This document shows, piece after piece, positions 38,530 to 46,621 of a DNA stretch of 64,000 nt (position 1 is its first letter; every line of letters begins with the position of its first letter). The position numbers and the translations under genes are program-made. Below the pieces are notes generated by a model. That model worked only from the letters and a program-made list of their open reading frames with translations. It made no database searches and was not told the origin of the DNA. Origin of the DNA: Paracoccus sigandri (GTDB taxonomy: Bacteria > Pseudomonadota > Alphaproteobacteria > Rhodobacterales > Rhodobacteraceae); contig NZ_QNRC01000020.1 in the NCBI RefSeq assembly GCF_003709565.1, forward strand, positions 1 to 64,000, read 5' to 3'.

Positions 38530-39702
38530 ATGAGCGACGCGCAGAACAGCCCGGCCGGAACCGCCGGTCCCGACGAAAGCCACGGTCCCCTCGCGCCCTC
38601 GGCGCGCCCCCGGAGTCCCCGGCCCCTGGTCACGGATATTTCCGCGGCGCGCTGGCTGCTGTTCGGCGTCCTCGCGGCCTCGATCTATTTCTTCCACGGC
38701 TTCCTGATCCCGATCCTTGCCGCCACGATCATCGCGGTGGCCAGCTGGCCGCTCCGGGCGCGGCTGGTGGCCGAGACCGGCATCGGCCCGACCGCCGCCG
38801 CCGCCGTGCTGGTCCTGGCGATCATGTGCCTGCTGGTGGTGCCGCTGTCGCTGGCCCTGCTCTATGCCATCGCCGAGCTGCAAAGCTGGGTGGTCTGGGC
38901 GATCGAGGTCAACAGCCTCGGCGCGCCGGCCCCGGAATGGATGCGCGAGATCCCCCGCGCCGGGGCCTGGCTGGACGAGCAGTGGAGCACCTATATCGGC
39001 CGGCCCGGCGCGATCAGCGAGCTGATCCACGCCATCAGCGGCTCCAGCATCGCCTCGGTCTATCGCGGCGTGCTGACCGCGGGGGCGATCACCTTCCACG
39101 TCGCGCTGAACATCCTGTTCACGCTGGTGGCGCTGTTCGTCTTCTATCGCGACGGCGAAAAGATCGTCGCCCAGGTGGACCGCGCGGGCAAGCGGATCCT
39201 GGCCGGCAGGTGGCAGCGCCTGTCGCGGGTGGTTCCGGCCACGATCAGCGCCACGGTCACCGGCATGACGCTGATCGCCATCGGCGAGGGGGTGATCCTG
39301 GGCGTCGCCTACTGGATCGCCGGCGTGCCCTCCCCCATCGTCTTCGGCGTCATCACCGGCGTCCTGGCCCTGATCCCCGGCGGCGCCCCGCTGTCCTTCT
39401 CGCTGATCTCCATCTACCTGGTGTTCAGCGGCTCGGTCTTCGCGGGGGTGGGGCTGTTTCTCTGGGGCGCGATCGAGCTGTTCATCGTCGACAAGACCAT
39501 CCGCCCGATGCTGGTCGGAGGCCCGGTCAAGCTGCCCTTCCTGCCGACCTTCTTCGGGCTGATCGGCGGCGTGAAGACGATGGGCATCGTCGGCCTGTTC
39601 GTCGGCCCGGTGCTGATGGCGCTCCTGGTCTCGATCTGGCGCGAATGGCAGCGCGAAATCGCCGAGGCCGAGGGCGAGATCCTCCCCTCGCCCAAGCCCT
39701 GA
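38530..39702 (+). CDS. AI-2E/PerM-family membrane permease
   Basis: A 390-residue inner membrane protein of the AI-2E transporter (UPF0118/PerM) family. About eight hydrophobic segments; signature NILFTLVALFVFYRDGE and the C-terminal PGGAPLSFSLISIYLVFSGSVFAGVGLFLWGAIELFIVDKTIRPMLVGGPVKLPFLPTFFGLIGGVKTMGIVGLFVGPVLMALL. Substrate is unknown: the autoinducer-2 role was proposed for one member only, and others act as Na+/H+ exchangers. Upstream 289-base gap holds nothing recognisable. Confidence 0.92.
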   Translation: MSDAQNSPAGTAGPDESHGPLAPSARPRSPRPLVTDISAARWLLFGVLAASIYFFHGFLIPILAATIIAVASWPLRARLVAETGIGPTAAAAVLVLAIMCLLVVPLSLALLYAIAELQSWVVWAIEVNSLGAPAPEWMREIPRAGAWLDEQWSTYIGRPGAISELIHAISGSSIASVYRGVLTAGAITFHVALNILFTLVALFVFYRDGEKIVAQVDRAGKRILAGRWQRLSRVVPATISATVTGMTLIAIGEGVILGVAYWIAGVPSPIVFGVITGVLALIPGGAPLSFSLISIYLVFSGSVFAGVGLFLWGAIELFIVDKTIRPMLVGGPVKLPFLPTFFGLIGGVKTMGIVGLFVGPVLMALLVSIWREWQREIAEAEGEILPSPKP

Positions 39703-39739
39703 CCGCCATTTCCGGGCCGGTTCGCCGTGGGGGATGGTT

Positions 39740-39815
39740 TGGTAGGCCCGGAGGGACTCGAACCCCCAACCAAGGCGTTATGAGCGCCCTGCTCTGACCA
39801 TTGAGCTACAGGCCC
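39740..39815 (-). tRNA. tRNA with CAT anticodon, probably tRNA-Ile2
   Basis: A 76-base cloverleaf on the reverse strand: GGGCCTG acceptor (with G1-U72 wobble), AGCTCAATGGTCAGAGCAG D-arm, anticodon loop CTCATAA (anticodon bases complement 39780-39782), T-arm GGGGG-TTCGAGT-CCCTC, discriminator A and an encoded CCA. The sequence GAGCAG...CTCATAA...CTTGGT resembles E. coli ileX, so the anticodon is likely lysidine-modified to read AUA; elongator Met is the alternative. Confidence 0.92.
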
Positions 39816-39927
39816 GCGCGGTGGTTTCTGCGTAATGGGCCGCAAGGCGGGGGTCAAGCGCGCTGTGGCGTTGCCTGCGCGCGCCGCTTGGGCTATCGGG
39901 GGCCGCAGATCACAGCCGGGGGCCGCC

Positions 39928-40968
39928 ATGACGAAGAACGGGATCAGTTATCGGGACGCAGGCGTCGATATCGACGCCGGCAATGCGCTGGTCGAACGGA
40001 TCAAGCCGGCCGCCGCCGCCACCGCCCGGCCGGGGGTGATGGACGCGCTCGGCGGTTTCGGCGCGCTGTTCGACCTGCGCGCGGCGGGCTATGACGATCC
40101 GGTGCTGGTCGCCGCGACCGACGGGGTGGGCACCAAGCTGCGCATCGCCATCGATACCGGCCACCTGGACGGCATCGGCCAGGACCTGGTCGCCATGTGC
40201 GTGAACGACCTGGTCTGCCAGGGCGCCGAGCCGCTGTTCTTCCTCGACTATTTCGCCACCGGCAAGCTCAGCGTCGATGAGGGCGCGCGCGTCGTCGAAG
40301 GCATCGCGCGGGGCTGCCGCCAGGCCGGCTGCGCCCTGATCGGCGGCGAGACGGCCGAGATGCCCGGCATGTATCACGACGGCGATTTCGACCTGGCGGG
40401 CTTTGCCGTCGGCGCCATGCAGCGCGGCACGGCGCTGCCCCGCGGCGTGACCGATGGCGACGTGCTCTTGGGCCTCGCTTCGGACGGGGTGCATTCCAAC
40501 GGCTATTCGCTGGTGCGCAAGGTGGCCGAACGCGCCGGCCTCGGCTGGGACGCGGATTCGCCCTTCGGCGCGGGCGCGCTGGGGCAGGGGCTGCTGGCGC
40601 CGACGCGGCTCTATGTGAAGCCCGCTCTGGCCGCGATCCGGGCGGGCGGGGTCCATGCGCTGGCCCATGTCACCGGCGGCGGCATCACCGAGAACCTGCC
40701 GCGCGTCCTGCCCGAAGGGCTGGGCGCCCGGATCGACCTGTCCGCATGGCGGCTGCCCCCGGTCTTCGGCTGGCTGGCCCGGGCGGGCGGCATCGACCAG
40801 GCCGAGATGCTGAAGACCTTCAACTGCGGCATCGGCATGATCCTGGCCGTGGCCACTGATCGCGCCGAGGCGCTGGAAGCCCTGCTGGCCGACCAGGGCG
40901 AGATCGTCCACCGCATCGGCCAGGTGACGGCCGGCGAAGGCGTGCGCTACAGCGGGACGCTTGCGTGA
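39928..40968 (+). CDS. purM: phosphoribosylformylglycinamidine cyclo-ligase (AIR synthetase)
   Basis: A 346-residue enzyme, fifth step of purine synthesis. Signatures: [93 protein letters not shown] and [18 protein letters not shown]. The ATG at 39928 begins conserved sequence; the longer open frame upstream overlaps the tRNA side and is not real. GTGA overlap with purN. Confidence 0.97.
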   Translation: MTKNGISYRDAGVDIDAGNALVERIKPAAAATARPGVMDALGGFGALFDLRAAGYDDPVLVAATDGVGTKLRIAIDTGHLDGIGQDLVAMCVNDLVCQGAEPLFFLDYFATGKLSVDEGARVVEGIARGCRQAGCALIGGETAEMPGMYHDGDFDLAGFAVGAMQRGTALPRGVTDGDVLLGLASDGVHSNGYSLVRKVAERAGLGWDADSPFGAGALGQGLLAPTRLYVKPALAAIRAGGVHALAHVTGGGITENLPRVLPEGLGARIDLSAWRLPPVFGWLARAGGIDQAEMLKTFNCGIGMILAVATDRAEALEALLADQGEIVHRIGQVTAGEGVRYSGTLA

Positions 40969-41552
40969 AACGCGTCGCCATCCTGATCTCCGGCGGCGGC
41001 TCGAACATGCTGCGGCTGGTGGAAAGCATGACCGGCGATCACCCGGCGCGGCCGGTCCTGGTGGCCTCGAACGACCCGCAGGCGGCCGGGCTCGCGCGCG
41101 CGGCCGGGCTCGGCGTGCCGACCGCCGCCGTCAGCCACCGCGACTTTCCCCGCGACCGCGCCGGCTTCGAAGCCGCGCTGCTGGAGCCGCTGCTGGCGGC
41201 CCGGCCCGACATCATCTGCCTCGCCGGCTTCATGCGCATCCTGACCGCCGGCTTCGTGCGCCGCTTCGAAGGCCGGATGCTGAACATCCACCCTTCTCTG
41301 TTGCCCAAATACCCCGGCCTCGACACCCATGCCCGCGCCATCGCCGCGGGGGACGCGCAGGCCGGCGCGACGGTGCATCTGGTCACGCCGGAGCTGGATT
41401 CGGGCCCGATCCTCGGCCAGGCACGGGTCCCGATCCTGCCCGGCGACACGCCCGAGACCCTGGCCGCGCGCGTGCTGGCGCAGGAGCATCGGCTCTATCC
41501 GGAAGTGCTGCGACGCTTCGCGGCAGGGGAGAATGGCGTCCTGGAGCTCTAG
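40965..41552 (+). CDS. purN: phosphoribosylglycinamide formyltransferase
   Basis: A 195-residue 10-formyl-THF-dependent GAR transformylase. GTG start overlapping the purM stop. Signatures: [46 protein letters not shown] (catalytic Asn-His) and [19 protein letters not shown]. Oddity: the codons for [10 protein letters not shown] (41293-41317) use unusual CCT TCT CTG TTG and AAA and match the dispersed intergenic repeat almost exactly on the other strand. Confidence 0.96.
   Translation: MKRVAILISGGGSNMLRLVESMTGDHPARPVLVASNDPQAAGLARAAGLGVPTAAVSHRDFPRDRAGFEAALLEPLLAARPDIICLAGFMRILTAGFVRRFEGRMLNIHPSLLPKYPGLDTHARAIAAGDAQAGATVHLVTPELDSGPILGQARVPILPGDTPETLAARVLAQEHRLYPEVLRRFAAGENGVLEL
41293..41317 (-). 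repeat. repeat core inside the purN coding sequence
   Basis: Reverse strand reads CCGGGGTATTTGGGCAACAG then AGAAG. The copy at 54634-54658 differs at only one of these 25 positions. It lacks the G/C hairpin of the intergenic copies. Confidence 0.6.
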
Positions 41553-41581
41553 CTGGGCGTGGCTTGGTGCCCCGCAGCACA

Positions 41582-42196
41582 CTAACGTGTTGCCGCCATC
41601 AGGCCGCTTCCACCGAGGAGGCACGAGCCGCCCAGGTAGCCCATTCTCTTCCGTGCCCTGAGGCTTTGAAGGCGGGCGCTGACCCGTGCTGCCAGCAGAG
41701 CATACCCACCAAGCACGAGGGCGACAACCAAAGTGGAAGTCGCCATGAGGATCATGAACTGGGGAAGTTGCGGGGCGGTAGGCTCAATGAATTGGGCAAG
41801 AAACGCCATGTAGAACATGATGGCTTTCGGATTGAGGACACCGGTCAGGAAGCCGGCACCGAGGCTTCCCCGGGTGGAAGAAGTGCTGGTGGGTTTGACT
41901 TCCAGCAGGTTGCGCGCCGCCCGGATCTGCATGATGCCCAGCCAAGCCATATAGATGACGCCTGCCCATTTCAGCGCCATGAAGGCGATGCTGGACGACG
42001 CCAGCAGCAGACCAAGCCCCAGATAGGATGCCGTCATGACGACCATACCTCCGGCAAGGTCGCCCATGATGCAGGCAAAGGCGGCTCTGGTTCCACGAGA
42101 CAGGGATTGCCCGATCACCATGAACACGCTGGGGCCGGGAATGATCGAGATCACGGCATAGGCGATCACATAGGCGATCCAGTTCTCGAACGGCAT
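41582..42196 (-). CDS. LysE/RhtB-family amino acid exporter
   Basis: A 204-residue membrane protein: YVIAYAVISIIPGPSVFMVIGQSLSRGTRAAFACIMGDLAGG is the LysE/RhtB signature, followed by about five more helices and GFLTGVLNPKAIMFYMAFLAQFI. The gene is visibly less GC-rich and uses more AT-ending codons than its neighbours, a sign of recent acquisition. It converges on purN with 29 bases between. Substrate unknown. Confidence 0.9.
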   Translation of the reverse strand: MPFENWIAYVIAYAVISIIPGPSVFMVIGQSLSRGTRAAFACIMGDLAGGMVVMTASYLGLGLLLASSSIAFMALKWAGVIYMAWLGIMQIRAARNLLEVKPTSTSSTRGSLGAGFLTGVLNPKAIMFYMAFLAQFIEPTAPQLPQFMILMATSTLVVALVLGGYALLAARVSARLQSLRARKRMGYLGGSCLLGGSGLMAATR

Positions 42197-42276
42197 CAGG
42201 TGGTGTCCATCCCGTCTTGCGGCATCAGAGGGTGTCGCGCTTCAAGTCGCAAGTTTATCCCCTCACCCCTCGCGCC

Positions 42277-42879
42277 TCACCCCCACAACCCCGCCAGCGC
42301 GGCGACCGGGTCTTCCTGGCCCCAGATCTCGGGGCCGATGGCGATGAAGTCCGAGACCGGCGACAGCCCGGCGATCAGCTCGCGGCTCAGCGCGCCCTCG
42401 GCGACGACCGGCACCTCGATCATCTCGGACCACCACTGGAACAGCTCCAGCGGCGCCGGGGTGCCGCGACCCAGCGCGGTGTCGCCCACCGGGCCGAAGC
42501 TGACGTAATCCGCACCGGCCTCGGCCGCGTTGATCCCCTCGTGGCGCGAGGACCCGCAAAAGGCGCCGACGATGGCATCCGCGCCCAGCTCCTTGCGCGC
42601 CGCCCGGACGCCGCGCGCGCCGTCGGTCAGATGCACCCCGTCCAGCCCGTGCCGCTGCGCCAGCCGCACATGGTCGTCGATCACCACGGCAACGTCGCGC
42701 CCATGGGCGATCTCGCGTGCCAGGTCGGCCAGCCGGCCCAGTTCCTCCTCCTCGGCGCCGCCGCGGATGCGCAGGCAAGCGGGGGGAAAGCGGTCCATGA
42801 CCTCGGACAGCAGGGGCCCCAGGGCCGAGGCCAGCGCGCCGGCGGGGGTCATCAGGTAAAGCTGCGGGGCGTCGGTCAT
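42277..42879 (-). CDS. ThiE-like thiamine-phosphate synthase family protein
   Basis: A 200-residue TIM-barrel of the ThiE/TenI superfamily: YLMTPAGALASALGPLL, VAVVIDDHVRLAQRHGLDGVHLTDGARG, GADAIVGAFCGSSRHEGINAAEAGADYVSFGPV, VPVVAEGALSRELI. The loop after FGPV reads GDTALGRGTPAP instead of the FPTxTK loop that binds pyrophosphate in true ThiE, and INDR is IDDH. It may be a diverged ThiE or a relative with another job. No other thi gene is nearby. Confidence 0.75.
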   Translation of the reverse strand: MTDAPQLYLMTPAGALASALGPLLSEVMDRFPPACLRIRGGAEEEELGRLADLAREIAHGRDVAVVIDDHVRLAQRHGLDGVHLTDGARGVRAARKELGADAIVGAFCGSSRHEGINAAEAGADYVSFGPVGDTALGRGTPAPLELFQWWSEMIEVPVVAEGALSRELIAGLSPVSDFIAIGPEIWGQEDPVAALAGLWG

Positions 42880-42951
42880 GGCATACTCCAGTCGTTGCGT
42901 CCCAGATAGCGCAGCTTGCCGCCCGCGGCCAGACGGACTATGCGGCAGGGC

Positions 42952-43680
42952 ATGAGCGATTTGCGTCAACCCGTCATCATCCTGGTCCGCCCGCAGATGG
43001 GCGAGAATATCGGCGCGGCCGCCCGCGCCATGCTGAATTTCGGCCTGACCCGGCTGCGGCTGGTCGCGCCGCGCGACGGCTGGCCGAACCCCAGGGCGGT
43101 GGCGATGGCCTCGGGCGCGGCGGGGCGGGTGCTGGACCAGGCCCGCGTCTATCCCACGCTGGCCGAGGCGATGGAGGGCATCGACTATGCCTTCGCCACC
43201 ACCGCGCGCGGGCGCGAGCTGACCAAGCCGGTCTTCACCCCGGCCAGCGCGATGGAAAAGGCCCGCGCCCATGACGGCAACTGCGCGATCATCTTCGGCC
43301 CCGAGCGCGCCGGGCTGGAGAACGAGGATGTCGCCCGCGCCAATGCCATCGTGACGGTGCCGGTCAACCCGGAATTCGCCTCGCTGAACCTGGCGCAGGC
43401 GGTGCTGCTGATGGGCTACGAATGGGGCCGCGACCATTTGCCGCCCGAGCCCGCCCCCCATGCGCGCCGTTCCGACAGCGACGCCCCCGCCGACCGCATC
43501 GAGATCGAGCGGCTGGGCGACCGCTATGAGGAAGGCCTTGAGGCGGCGGGGTTTTTCTTTCCGGAAACCAAGGCCGCCTCGATGCGGTTGAACCTGCGCA
43601 ACATGTGGTCGCGCCTGTCGCTGACGCGGGGCGACGTGCGCATCCTGCACGGCATCTTGCGCCAATTGACCCGCCGCTAG
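42952..43680 (+). CDS. TrmJ-like SPOUT RNA methyltransferase
   Basis: A 242-residue SPOUT methyltransferase related to TrmJ, which 2'-O-methylates position 32 of tRNAs. Signatures: IILVRPQMGENIGAAARAMLNFGLTRLRLVAPRDGWPN, ARGRELTKPV, CAIIFGPERAGLENEDVARANAIVTVPVNPEFASLNLAQAVLLMGYEW (knot). The C-terminal helix FFPETKAASMRLNLRNMWSRLSLTRGDVRILHGILRQL is the TrmJ extension. ATG 42952 chosen; ATG 42940 is an alternative. Confidence 0.9.
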   Translation: MSDLRQPVIILVRPQMGENIGAAARAMLNFGLTRLRLVAPRDGWPNPRAVAMASGAAGRVLDQARVYPTLAEAMEGIDYAFATTARGRELTKPVFTPASAMEKARAHDGNCAIIFGPERAGLENEDVARANAIVTVPVNPEFASLNLAQAVLLMGYEWGRDHLPPEPAPHARRSDSDAPADRIEIERLGDRYEEGLEAAGFFFPETKAASMRLNLRNMWSRLSLTRGDVRILHGILRQLTRR

Positions 43681-43719
43681 GCGCGACCTACTGTCCGCCC
43701 GACCCTGAAGGAGCAAGCG

Positions 43720-44865
43720 ATGGCCAAGCGCCCCGTTTTCGAGGAAGTCTCGGACCCGACCGCCAGCCGCCCCGTGAAGACCACCGGCATGATCGACGCC
43801 GCGCCGAAGGGCGCGCGCCGCGCGATCCGGCTGTGGCTGGTGGTGCTGTTCGCGCTGGTCCTGGCGATGATCGTTCTGGGCGGGGCGACGCGGCTGACCG
43901 GCTCGGGCCTGTCGATCGTGGAATGGGCGCCGGTCACCGGCACGATCCCGCCCATGTCCGACGCCGACTGGCAGTCCGAATTCGACGCCTACAGGCAGAT
44001 CCCGCAATATACCGAGGTGAATGCCGGCATGTCGCTGTCGGAATTCAAGCAGATCTACTGGTGGGAATGGTCGCACCGGCTGCTGGGCCGGCTGGTCGGG
44101 CTGGTCTGGGCGGCGGGCTTCCTGGGCTTCCTGGCGGCGCGCAAGGTCCCCGTCGGCTGGACGCCGCGGCTTCTGGGCATCGGCGCGCTTGGCGGGCTGC
44201 AGGGCGCGATCGGCTGGTGGATGGTCAGCTCGGGCCTGGTCGAGGGCATGACCCGCGTCGCCTCCTACCGGCTGGCGGTCCATCTGGGGCTGGCCTTCGT
44301 GATCCTGGGCCTGATCGCCTGGTATGTGATGCAGCTGTCGCGCAGCGAGGCCGAACTGTTGCGCGCCCGCCGGGCGGGCGAGCCGCGGCTGTTCGGGATC
44401 TCGACCGGGCTGATGCACCTGGCCTTCGTGCAGATCCTGCTGGGTGCGCTGGTCGCCGGGATCGATGCCGGGCGCCACTATACCGGCTGGCCGACCATGG
44501 GCGGCGAATGGATCCCCGAGCTGATCTGGGAATCGCATCTGGGCTGGCGCAACTTCTTCGAGAACCCGGCGACGGTCCAGTTCATCCACCGCATGGCGGG
44601 CTATCTGCTGGCGATCTTCGCCGTGGTGGTCTGGCTGCGCGCCCGCCGCTCGCCCCATCCGGTGACACGGGGCGCATTTACCGCCATGCTGGTGGCGATG
44701 GCCGCGCAGATCGGGCTTGGCATCCTGAACGTGCTGCACGCCTCGCCGCTGCCCCTGGCGCTGATCCATCAGCTTGGCGCGGTGGTGCTGTTCTCGCTGA
44801 TCCTGCGTGCCCGCCACCACGCCCGCTATCCCATCGAAACCTCGGTCAGGGGGACCAGGAAATGA
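43720..44865 (+). CDS. ctaA: heme A synthase (Cox15/CtaA type 2)
   Basis: A 381-residue inner membrane enzyme that oxidises heme O to heme A for aa3-type cytochrome oxidase. Eight helices; heme-ligand His regions in YWWEWSHRLLGRLVG, SYRLAVHLGLAFVILG, NPATVQFIHRMAGYLLA and LALIHQLGAVVLF. LGGATRLTGSGLSIVEWAPVTGTIPP is a signature of the type found in alphaproteobacteria and mitochondria. ATGA overlap with the peptidase gene. GAAGGAGC before the ATG. Confidence 0.96.
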   Translation: MAKRPVFEEVSDPTASRPVKTTGMIDAAPKGARRAIRLWLVVLFALVLAMIVLGGATRLTGSGLSIVEWAPVTGTIPPMSDADWQSEFDAYRQIPQYTEVNAGMSLSEFKQIYWWEWSHRLLGRLVGLVWAAGFLGFLAARKVPVGWTPRLLGIGALGGLQGAIGWWMVSSGLVEGMTRVASYRLAVHLGLAFVILGLIAWYVMQLSRSEAELLRARRAGEPRLFGISTGLMHLAFVQILLGALVAGIDAGRHYTGWPTMGGEWIPELIWESHLGWRNFFENPATVQFIHRMAGYLLAIFAVVVWLRARRSPHPVTRGAFTAMLVAMAAQIGLGILNVLHASPLPLALIHQLGAVVLFSLILRARHHARYPIETSVRGTRK

Positions 44866-46334
44866 GCGCCTTCGACGATCTGCTTGCCTTTCAGCGCCAG
44901 ACCGAGGCGCTGTCCTCGATCGCCGAGCGGCTGGGCTGGGACCAGGAAACCGTGATGCCGCGCGGCGCCACCGAACAGCGGGCCGAGGAAATGGCCGCGA
45001 TGGAGACGCTGCTGCACGAACGCCGAACCGATCCGCGCCTGGGCGAATGGCTGGAGGCCGCCCAGCCGCAATCCGAGGCCGACGCCCGCATCATCGAGCT
45101 GATCGCCCGCGACTTCACCCGCGCCAGCCGGGTGCCGGCGCGGCTGGCCACGGAACTGGCGCGGCTGACCTCGCTGGCCCAGGGCATCTGGGCCGAGGCG
45201 CGCGCCAATGACGATCCGACCGACTTCCTGCCGGTGCTGGACCAGGTGCTGATGCTGAAGCGCGAGGAAGCGGCGGCGCTGGCCGATGGCGGCGACCTGT
45301 ATGACGCGCTGCTGGAGGATTACGAGCCGGGCATGACCGGGGCCGGGCTCGCGGCGCTGTTCGACGCCATGCGCCCGCGTCTGGTGGCGTTGCGCGAGGA
45401 CGTGCTGGGCGCCGAGCGCCAGCCGCAGGCGCTCAGCGGCCATTTCCCGCAGGAGACCCAGCTGCGCCTGGCCCGCATCTGCGCTACCGCCTTCGGCTAT
45501 GACTGGACCCGCGGCCGCATCGACCTGGCCGTGCATCCCTTCAGCAGCGGCCGCTGGCAGGACAGCCGCATCACCACGCGGGTGGTCGAGACCGACCCCT
45601 TCAACTGCCTCTATTCGACCATCCACGAGGTCGGGCATTCCAGCTACGAGTTGGGCATCGATCCCGACTACGCCTTCACGCCGCTGGGGCGCGGGGTCTC
45701 GATGGGCGTGCATGAAAGCCAGAGCCGCATCTACGAAAACCAGATGGGCCGCGGCCGCGCCTTCACCGGCTGGCTGTTCAAGCGGATGTCGGATGCCTTC
45801 GACGGGCTGAACATCGCCGACGAGGATGCTTTCTACGCCACCGTCAACCGCGTGGCGCCGGGCCATATCCGCACCGAGGCCGACGAGGTCCAGTACAACC
45901 TGCACATCATGCTGCGCTTCGACCTGGAACGCGACCTGATCTCGGGCCGGCTGGATACCGAGGACCTGGTCGAGGCCTGGAACGCCCGCTTCCTCAAGGA
46001 TTTCGGCATCGCGGTAGACCGCCCGGCCAATGGCCTGCTGCAGGACGTCCATTGGGCGGTGGGGCTGTTCGGCTATTTCCCCACCTATGCGCTCGGCAAT
46101 GTCCTCGCCGGCGGCTTGAACGCGGCGATGCGCGCCGCCGTGCCCGACCTTGACGACGCCCTGGCCCGCGGCGATGCCGGCCCCGGCGTCGAATGGCTGC
46201 GCGAGAACGTCCAGCGCCACGGCGGCCTGCTGCCGCCGCGCCGCCTGATCGAGGAAGCCACCGGCGGCCCCATCAGCCCCGAGCCGCTGCTGGATTACCT
46301 GGAGGAGAAATTCGGCCGGATCTACGGGCTGTAG
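44862..46334 (+). CDS. M32-family metallocarboxypeptidase
   Basis: A 490-residue zinc carboxypeptidase of the Taq/Pfu type. Metal site H255-E-V-G-H259 in IHEVGHSSYELG, plus MGVHESQSRIYENQMGR with a further Glu ligand. N-terminal AERLGWDQETVMPRGATEQRAEEMAAME and C-terminal ALGNVLAGGLNAAM are typical. Cytoplasmic. Translationally coupled to ctaA by ATGA, though no functional link is evident. Confidence 0.94.
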   Translation: MSAFDDLLAFQRQTEALSSIAERLGWDQETVMPRGATEQRAEEMAAMETLLHERRTDPRLGEWLEAAQPQSEADARIIELIARDFTRASRVPARLATELARLTSLAQGIWAEARANDDPTDFLPVLDQVLMLKREEAAALADGGDLYDALLEDYEPGMTGAGLAALFDAMRPRLVALREDVLGAERQPQALSGHFPQETQLRLARICATAFGYDWTRGRIDLAVHPFSSGRWQDSRITTRVVETDPFNCLYSTIHEVGHSSYELGIDPDYAFTPLGRGVSMGVHESQSRIYENQMGRGRAFTGWLFKRMSDAFDGLNIADEDAFYATVNRVAPGHIRTEADEVQYNLHIMLRFDLERDLISGRLDTEDLVEAWNARFLKDFGIAVDRPANGLLQDVHWAVGLFGYFPTYALGNVLAGGLNAAMRAAVPDLDDALARGDAGPGVEWLRENVQRHGGLLPPRRLIEEATGGPISPEPLLDYLEEKFGRIYGL

Positions 46335-46342
46335 GCCGGGCT

Positions 46343-46593
46343 GGGGTATTTCTGCAACGAAGAAACGGCAAGGAAGAAGTGGCAGGGATTGCGCCCCGGC
46401 CCCTCCCGCCCTGCGGCGGGTAAGGCGTTATCGGCCCAGGGACCGGGGCGGCTTCTCCGTTGGCGGTCATCGGCTCCCCAGCCTGTACCGCGTCGCCGAT
46501 CCTAGGCGGGCGCGGTTGAAAAAGGATTAACGCATCCGCTTCTTCGTTGCGAAAATACCCGAGGGGGGTGCGGGGGGCGTCAAGCCCCCCGCC
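46343..46593. repeat. dispersed repeat, copies 5 and 6, as an inverted pair
   Basis: GGGGTATTTCTGCAACGAAG at 46343-46362 faces CTTCTTCGTTGCGAAAATAC at 46540-46559: the arms match inverted at about 19 of 21 positions and enclose some 180 bases without a gene. The right copy continues into a perfect hairpin GCGGGGGG (46571-46578)/CCCCCCGC (46586-46593). It fills the gap between the convergent M32 peptidase and preA genes. Confidence 0.75.
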
Positions 46594-46621
46594 GTCGCGG
46601 GACGCAATGCCGGTCGTGCGC

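Noticed and set aside
38620..38650. Possible further repeat copy (CCCCTGGTCACGGATATTTCC)-like stretch at the start of the AI-2E permease gene
   Set aside because: Only GGATATTT is shared with the core; the hairpin and the CAAC/GAAG end are missing, and it is in coding sequence.
38530..39702. AI-2E family gene as evidence of AI-2 quorum sensing
   Set aside because: The family name comes from one member; no luxS or lsr genes are in the window and other members are ion exchangers.
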